A DNA stretch of 10,875 nucleotides from Candidatus Avimonoglobus intestinipullorum (GTDB taxonomy: Bacteria > Bacillota > Clostridia > UBA1381). Made by a program: the position numbers and the translations under genes. The stretch covers positions 1-10,875 of the forward strand of contig DVND01000150.1 in NCBI GenBank assembly GCA_018714645.1. The letters are read 5' to 3'. Under the pieces are notes generated by a model that was given only the letters and a program-made list of their open reading frames with translations, had not been told where the DNA came from and ran no database searches. Below are positions 7,246 to 10,875 of the stretch, in pieces (within the stretch, counting starts at the first letter, position 1; every line of letters begins with the position of its first letter).

Positions 7246-8427
7246 ATGAAGGAATTGATTTTGGTCAAATACGGGGAAATTATTTTAAAGGGCGGGAACC
7301 GCCCTGTTTTTGAGCGGGTACTGATGAAGAATATTCAAAACGCCATTAAAAATATCGATGACGCGGATATGCGCATTGCCCAGGCGACCATTTACATTGA
7401 GCCCCATGACACTGGAAAAATGGACGTCATTATGGAGCGGCTGTCTAAAATTTTTGGCATTGTTTCCATTACGCGGGCGGCGATGGTGGAAAAAGACCTG
7501 GAACAGATTAAAAAGATGGCAAAGGCGTATTGCGGTCCGGATTTGCAGCCCGGGAAGCGGTTTAAGGTGGAGGCAAAGCGTTCTGACAAAAGCTTCCCGC
7601 TGACTTCTACGGAAATCGGTATGGAGGTGGGCGGATATCTGGACGATACATGCGACGGGCTGATTGTGGACGTACATACGCCGGAGGTGACAGTCAAGGT
7701 GGAGGTGCGCGATTTTGCGGCGTACGTCTACTGCGTCCAGAATAAAATCCACGGGCAGGGCGGTATGCCCATCGGCACGGGCAGCAAGGCGACGCTGCTG
7801 CTCTCCGGCGGGATCGACAGCCCTGTGGCGGGGCATATGATGGCCAAGCGCGGGATTGAAATTGATGCGGTGAACTTTTTCAGCTTCCCATATACCAGCG
7901 AACGCGCGAAGGAAAAGGTCACCGAACTGGCGGAAATTCTTGCGCAGTATACGTCTAAAGTCAATTTATATATTGTGCCGTTTACGGAAATCCAGCTGGA
8001 AATCCGCGACCACGCGCCGGAAGAACACATGACGCTGATCATGCGCCGGTTCATGATGCGTATAGCGGAGCGGCTTGCGAGGCAGAATAAATCCATGGCG
8101 CTGATTACGGGCGAAAGCGCAGGGCAGGTGGCCAGCCAGACGCTGGCGGCGCTGAATGTGACCAATGCGGTTGTGGAGATGCCGGTGCTGCGGCCACTGG
8201 TGGGAATGGATAAGGATGAAATCATCGAGCGGGCGCGGGAAATTGGGACATTTGAAACCTCCATCCTCCCTTACGAGGACTGCTGCACGGTATTTACGCC
8301 CAAGCATCCCACCGTGAACCCGAAATTGGCGAACATTGAAAAATCGGAGCGCGCTTTGGATATAGAACCGTTGATACAGCGGGCGCTGGACGGCGTAGAA
8401 AAAATGACGATATATCCCAAATTTTAA
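7246..8427 (+). CDS. thiI: tRNA 4-thiouridine synthase ThiI (no rhodanese domain)
   Basis: This 393-residue enzyme adenylates U8 of tRNA and replaces its oxygen with sulfur to make 4-thiouridine, a near-UV sensor. An N-terminal ferredoxin-like domain (about 1-75) is followed by a THUMP RNA-binding domain (about 76-165) and a PP-loop ATP-pyrophosphatase domain with LLSGGIDSPVAG (185-196) and GESAGQVASQT (289-299). The C-terminal rhodanese domain of the 482-residue E. coli protein is absent, as in B. subtilis. C346 or C347 in YEDCCTVFTP lines up with E. coli C344 in the PP-loop domain and is the probable sulfur-accepting cysteine. Without the rhodanese domain, persulfide is expected to come directly from the cysteine desulfurase encoded upstream. 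Biosynthesis of the thiamine thiazole ring is then less likely as its main role, despite the gene name and nearby thiN. GAGG seven bases before the ATG serves as the ribosome binding site. Confidence 0.95.
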   Translation: MKELILVKYGEIILKGGNRPVFERVLMKNIQNAIKNIDDADMRIAQATIYIEPHDTGKMDVIMERLSKIFGIVSITRAAMVEKDLEQIKKMAKAYCGPDLQPGKRFKVEAKRSDKSFPLTSTEIGMEVGGYLDDTCDGLIVDVHTPEVTVKVEVRDFAAYVYCVQNKIHGQGGMPIGTGSKATLLLSGGIDSPVAGHMMAKRGIEIDAVNFFSFPYTSERAKEKVTELAEILAQYTSKVNLYIVPFTEIQLEIRDHAPEEHMTLIMRRFMMRIAERLARQNKSMALITGESAGQVASQTLAALNVTNAVVEMPVLRPLVGMDKDEIIERAREIGTFETSILPYEDCCTVFTPKHPTVNPKLANIEKSERALDIEPLIQRALDGVEKMTIYPKF

Positions 8428-8432
8428 GGAGG
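8426..8432 (+). promoter_or_regulatory. Strong Shine-Dalgarno setting the TTG start of cinA
   Basis: AAGGAGG overlaps the thiI stop codon TAA and lies exactly 8 bases before TTG 8441. No in-frame ATG occurs at the start of cinA; the nearby ATG at 8445 is in another frame. The perfect site probably offsets the weak start codon. Confidence 0.8.
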
Positions 8433-8440
8433 AATTACCA

Positions 8441-9682
8441 TTGAATGCGGAGCTTTTATCAGTGGGGACGGAATTGCTGCTGGGAGAAATTTTGAATACC
8501 GACGCGCAATTTTTGGCAGAGGAGCTGTCACTGCTGGGAATCAATGTCTACTATCAGACGGTGGTGGGGGATAACCGCACCCGGCTGAAGCAGGCCCTGG
8601 AGTTGGCGCTGGAGCGGGCGGACATTGTTATCGCTTCCGGCGGATTGGGCCCCACGCCGGATGATTTGACAAAGGAAGTCATCGCCGAATGTATGGGGGA
8701 GCAACTGGCGCTCCATGAGGAAAGCCTTGCCAATATTATTGCATACCATCAAAAAATCGGTAAGCGTATGCCCCAGAGTAATAAAAAGCAGGCGCTGCTG
8801 CCGGAGCATGGTATCGTGCTGCCCAATCACAACGGCACCGCGCCGGGGTGTATTATCGAAAAAAATGGTAAAATCGTCGTGATGCTGCCGGGGCCGCCCA
8901 ATGAACTGAAGCCGATGTTTTTGGAAAGCGTGAAACCGTTTTTGATGAAAAAGTCGGACGATGTGCTGTATTCGGAAACACTCAAAATTTTCGGGATTGG
9001 CGAATCCAAGGTGGCAGAATTGTTACAGGATATTATGGAAAACAGCAAAAACCCGACACTGGCGCCCTATGCGGAGACCTGCGGGATGCGCCTGCGCTTG
9101 ACGGCAAAATGCCGGGATGCAGAGGAGGGGCGGACGCTGGTTTTGCCCGTAAAGGAAAAAATCAAAGGCATTATTGGAAAATACATTTATTGCGAAGAAG
9201 AAAAAGGGCTTCCGGAGGTGGTTGTCCGGATGCTGCTGGAACGAAAGCTTACTATCTCTGCCGCGGAAAGCTGTACGGGCGGGATGTTCTGCAAGATGAT
9301 TACGGACATGGCGGGCGTATCCGCGATTTTGAATGAAAGTTTTGTTACCTATGCGAATACGGCAAAAATGAACTATCTCGGCGTAAAAGCGGAGACCCTG
9401 GAGCAATTTGGAGCGGTGAGCGAACAAACCGCCCGTGAGATGGCGCAGGGGGTATGCAAAGCCACCGGTGCAGATGTGGGCGTAGGTATTACGGGAATTG
9501 CCGGGCCGGACGGCGGGACGGAAGAAAAACCCGTTGGGCTGGTTTATGTGGGCGTTTGCGTCGGGGGGCATGTTTCAGTGCAGGAACTGCGTTTGGTGGG
9601 GAACCGGGATAAAATCCGCTATTCCGCATGCCTTTATGCGTTTGACTGTATCCGGCAGAAATTAATTTCAAATAATACTTGA
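8441..9682 (+). CDS. cinA: Competence/damage-inducible protein CinA (nucleotide pyrophosphatase / NMN amidohydrolase)
   Basis: This 413-residue two-domain protein starts at TTG and gives the family N-terminus MNAELLSVGTELLLGEI. The N-terminal COG1058/MoCF-like domain (about 1-170) has SGGLGPTPDD (66-75) and GPPNE (151-155), associated with ADP-ribose pyrophosphatase activity in studied homologues. A linker of about 80 residues leads to the C-terminal PncC domain (about 257-410), with AESCTGG (275-281) and TGIAGPDGGT (351-360), a nicotinamide-mononucleotide deamidase in studied homologues. Together they fit NAD by-product recycling, although in Streptococcus the protein is known for its competence-induced link with RecA. 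The gene lies directly before recA, as in pneumococcus and many Firmicutes. Its final bases overlap the -35 box of the recA promoter. No competence-specific promoter is recognisable here. Confidence 0.94.
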   Translation: MNAELLSVGTELLLGEILNTDAQFLAEELSLLGINVYYQTVVGDNRTRLKQALELALERADIVIASGGLGPTPDDLTKEVIAECMGEQLALHEESLANIIAYHQKIGKRMPQSNKKQALLPEHGIVLPNHNGTAPGCIIEKNGKIVVMLPGPPNELKPMFLESVKPFLMKKSDDVLYSETLKIFGIGESKVAELLQDIMENSKNPTLAPYAETCGMRLRLTAKCRDAEEGRTLVLPVKEKIKGIIGKYIYCEEEKGLPEVVVRMLLERKLTISAAESCTGGMFCKMITDMAGVSAILNESFVTYANTAKMNYLGVKAETLEQFGAVSEQTAREMAQGVCKATGADVGVGITGIAGPDGGTEEKPVGLVYVGVCVGGHVSVQELRLVGNRDKIRYSACLYAFDCIRQKLISNNT

Positions 9683-9707
9683 AAAATAAGGGCGCGTGGT
9701 GTATAAT
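9679..9707 (+). promoter_or_regulatory. Predicted sigma-A promoter for recA
   Basis: TTGAAA (9679-9684, 5 of 6 matches to TTGACA) and a perfect TATAAT (9702-9707) are 17 bases apart, an ideal arrangement. The -35 box overlaps the stop codon of cinA. Transcription would start near 9714, giving a recA leader of about 50 bases. This lets recA be expressed independently of the long upstream operon. Confidence 0.75.
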
Positions 9708-9718
9708 AAAACAGAAGC

Positions 9719-9732
9719 AGAACAAATGTTTT
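9719..9732 (+). promoter_or_regulatory. Predicted LexA (SOS) operator of recA
   Basis: The sequence AGAACAAATGTTTT matches the Gram-positive SOS box, consensus CGAAC-N4-GTTCG. It keeps the GAAC-N4-GTT core and the preferred purine/pyrimidine spacer; the right half-site has T for C, and the first base is A for C. It lies 11 bases after the -10 box, around predicted positions +6 to +19, where bound LexA would block promoter escape. recA is the most commonly LexA-regulated gene in Firmicutes, so both sequence and position agree. Confidence 0.75.
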
Positions 9733-9765
9733 GACGGGTTTGCAGCCGAAGAAATGGGGGTTTAT

Positions 9766-10824
9766 ATGGCTACGGGTGAAAAGAATCAAGCTGTGGGAAA
9801 TGAAGAGAAAAAAAAGGCGCTGAGCGCCGTTTTTGACGTGATTGAAAAGCAATACGGGAAAGGCAGCATCATGAAGCTGGGCGATGCCACAGCGGTCAAT
9901 GTGGATGTGATCCCAACCGGGTCTTTGACGCTGGATATGGCGCTGGGCGTCGGCGGAATCCCGAAGGGCCGCGTCATTGAGATATACGGGCCGGAGTCTT
10001 CCGGGAAAACGACAGTGGCACTGCATGTTGTCGCGGAAGCGCAGAAGCGGGGCGGCGAGGCGGCGTTTATTGACGCGGAGCACGCGCTGGATCCGATATA
10101 TGCGCAGAAGTTGGGCGTGGATATTGACAACCTGATCGTCGCGCAGCCGGATACGGGGGAACAAGCGCTGGAGATTGCGGAAGCGCTTGTGCGGAGCGGC
10201 GCGTTGGACGTGATTGTCATTGACTCTGTTGCGGCACTGGTCCCAAAAGCGGAAATTGAAGGCGAAATGGGCGACGCCCATGTGGGCTTGCTGGCACGGC
10301 TGATGTCCCAGGCTTTGCGCAAATTGACCGGGATCACGAGCAAATCCGGCACCGCAGTTATTTTTATCAACCAATTGCGGGAAAAGGTCGGCACGGTGTA
10401 CGGGAACCCAGAAACGACGCCGGGCGGACGGGCGTTGAAATTCTTTTCCTCGGTGCGCCTGGATGTGCGCCGGCAGGAGGCCATTAAGCAGGGGACGGAA
10501 ATCATTGGGAACAAGACCCGTGTGAAGGTCGTAAAGAATAAGGTTGCGCCGCCGTTTAAAGAAGCGGAATTCGATATCATGTACGGGCAGGGCATTTCCA
10601 AAGAGGGGAATATCCTGGATATGGCCGTCAATTTTGATATTATTAAAAAGAGCGGCGCGTGGTTTTCCTATCAGGGAGAGCGGCTTGGACAAGGGCGCGA
10701 CAACGTTAAAAAATATATGGTGGAGAACAAAGAATTTACAGCGGACATTGAACGGCAAGTGCGTGAACGCCTGCATTTAAAGACAGAAGACGGTGTGGGT
10801 GAAATTGCTGAAAACAAAGATTGA
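9766..10824 (+). CDS. recA: Recombinase RecA
   Basis: This 352-residue ATP-dependent strand-exchange protein forms filaments on single-stranded DNA, drives homologous recombination and triggers LexA self-cleavage. The N-terminal helix and core begin KKKALSAVFDVIEKQYGKGSIMKLGD (about 15-40). Walker A is GPESSGKT (75-82), Walker B ends in VIVIDS (149-154), and loop L2 with the conserved NQLREKVG and NPETTPGG spans about 202-221, followed by RALKFF (222-227). The C-terminal tail is short and acidic. The length matches the family. ATG 9766 was chosen because MATGEKNQ directly precedes the conserved region and GGGGG lies five bases upstream. A nearer in-frame ATG at 9754 would add four residues, and the open frame extending to 9679 overlaps the promoter and operator, so both are unlikely starts. 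A dedicated promoter and SOS box precede the gene. Confidence 0.98.
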   Translation: MATGEKNQAVGNEEKKKALSAVFDVIEKQYGKGSIMKLGDATAVNVDVIPTGSLTLDMALGVGGIPKGRVIEIYGPESSGKTTVALHVVAEAQKRGGEAAFIDAEHALDPIYAQKLGVDIDNLIVAQPDTGEQALEIAEALVRSGALDVIVIDSVAALVPKAEIEGEMGDAHVGLLARLMSQALRKLTGITSKSGTAVIFINQLREKVGTVYGNPETTPGGRALKFFSSVRLDVRRQEAIKQGTEIIGNKTRVKVVKNKVAPPFKEAEFDIMYGQGISKEGNILDMAVNFDIIKKSGAWFSYQGERLGQGRDNVKKYMVENKEFTADIERQVRERLHLKTEDGVGEIAENKD

Positions 10825-10825
10825 T

Positions 10826-10871
10826 TTGCAATTTTTAATTGGCAATATTACTAAAAAAAATTATATTTTTT
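10826..10871 (+). terminator. Possible weak terminator region after recA
   Basis: Directly after the recA stop, TTGCAATT (10826-10833) can pair with AATTGGCAA (10837-10845) around a three-base loop, with one bulged G. Further on, eight A residues (10853-10860) can pair partly with six T residues (10866-10871). Both stems are AT-rich, and the T run does not follow the first hairpin directly, so this is not a textbook intrinsic terminator. The A/T stem could work in both directions if a convergent gene lies beyond the edge. No gene is seen in these last 51 bases. Confidence 0.25.
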
Positions 10872-10875
10872 GAGC

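Noticed and set aside
9679..9765. Longer RecA reading frame starting at TTG 9679
   Set aside because: This stretch contains the promoter and SOS operator, and its predicted residues do not resemble RecA N-termini.

Overview
The window is a plus-strand, tightly packed housekeeping segment of a chromosome. It most likely comes from an anaerobic, low-to-mid GC Firmicute of the class Clostridia. Two things support this. The first part, rsmB end - rlmN - prpC - prkC - rsgA - rpe - thiN, is the order known from the Bacillus subtilis yloM-yloS region and from many Clostridia. The second part pairs a cysteine desulfurase with a rhodanese-less ThiI, followed by cinA-recA, also a Firmicute pattern. Base composition looks uniform and close to half GC, with no sign of transferred DNA. 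The genus cannot be fixed from the sequence alone.

Layout: 1-1214 holds the 3' end of the 16S rRNA cytosine methyltransferase rsmB and the complete rlmN. A good sigma-A-type promoter overlaps the rlmN stop codon and can start a transcript for the next block. 1247-3982 encodes the signalling pair PrpC (PP2C phosphatase) and PrkC (membrane Ser/Thr kinase with three PASTA repeats and an extra C-terminal domain). 3992-6107 encodes RsgA (ribosome-assembly GTPase), Rpe (ribulose-phosphate epimerase) and ThiN (thiamine pyrophosphokinase), joined by gaps of 9 and 2 bases and then a 4-base ATGA overlap. 6117-8427 is a cysteine desulfurase plus ThiI module, read as the sulfur supply and the enzyme for 4-thiouridine in tRNA. 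8441-9682 is cinA, with a TTG start behind a perfect Shine-Dalgarno. 9766-10824 is recA, which has its own consensus-like promoter and a LexA-type SOS operator in the 83-base gap after cinA. The last 51 bases are AT-rich, with weak hairpins and no gene.

The genes fit a theme of ribosome and tRNA maturation (RsmB, RlmN, RsgA, ThiI), cell-wall-linked phosphorylation (PrpC/PrkC), central carbon and cofactor metabolism (Rpe, ThiN), and DNA repair (CinA/RecA). No mobile element, CRISPR array, RNA gene or defence island was seen. I found no convincing previously undescribed system. The points worth a second look are regulatory (two promoters, one SOS box), the C-terminal extension of PrkC, and functional links between neighbours.
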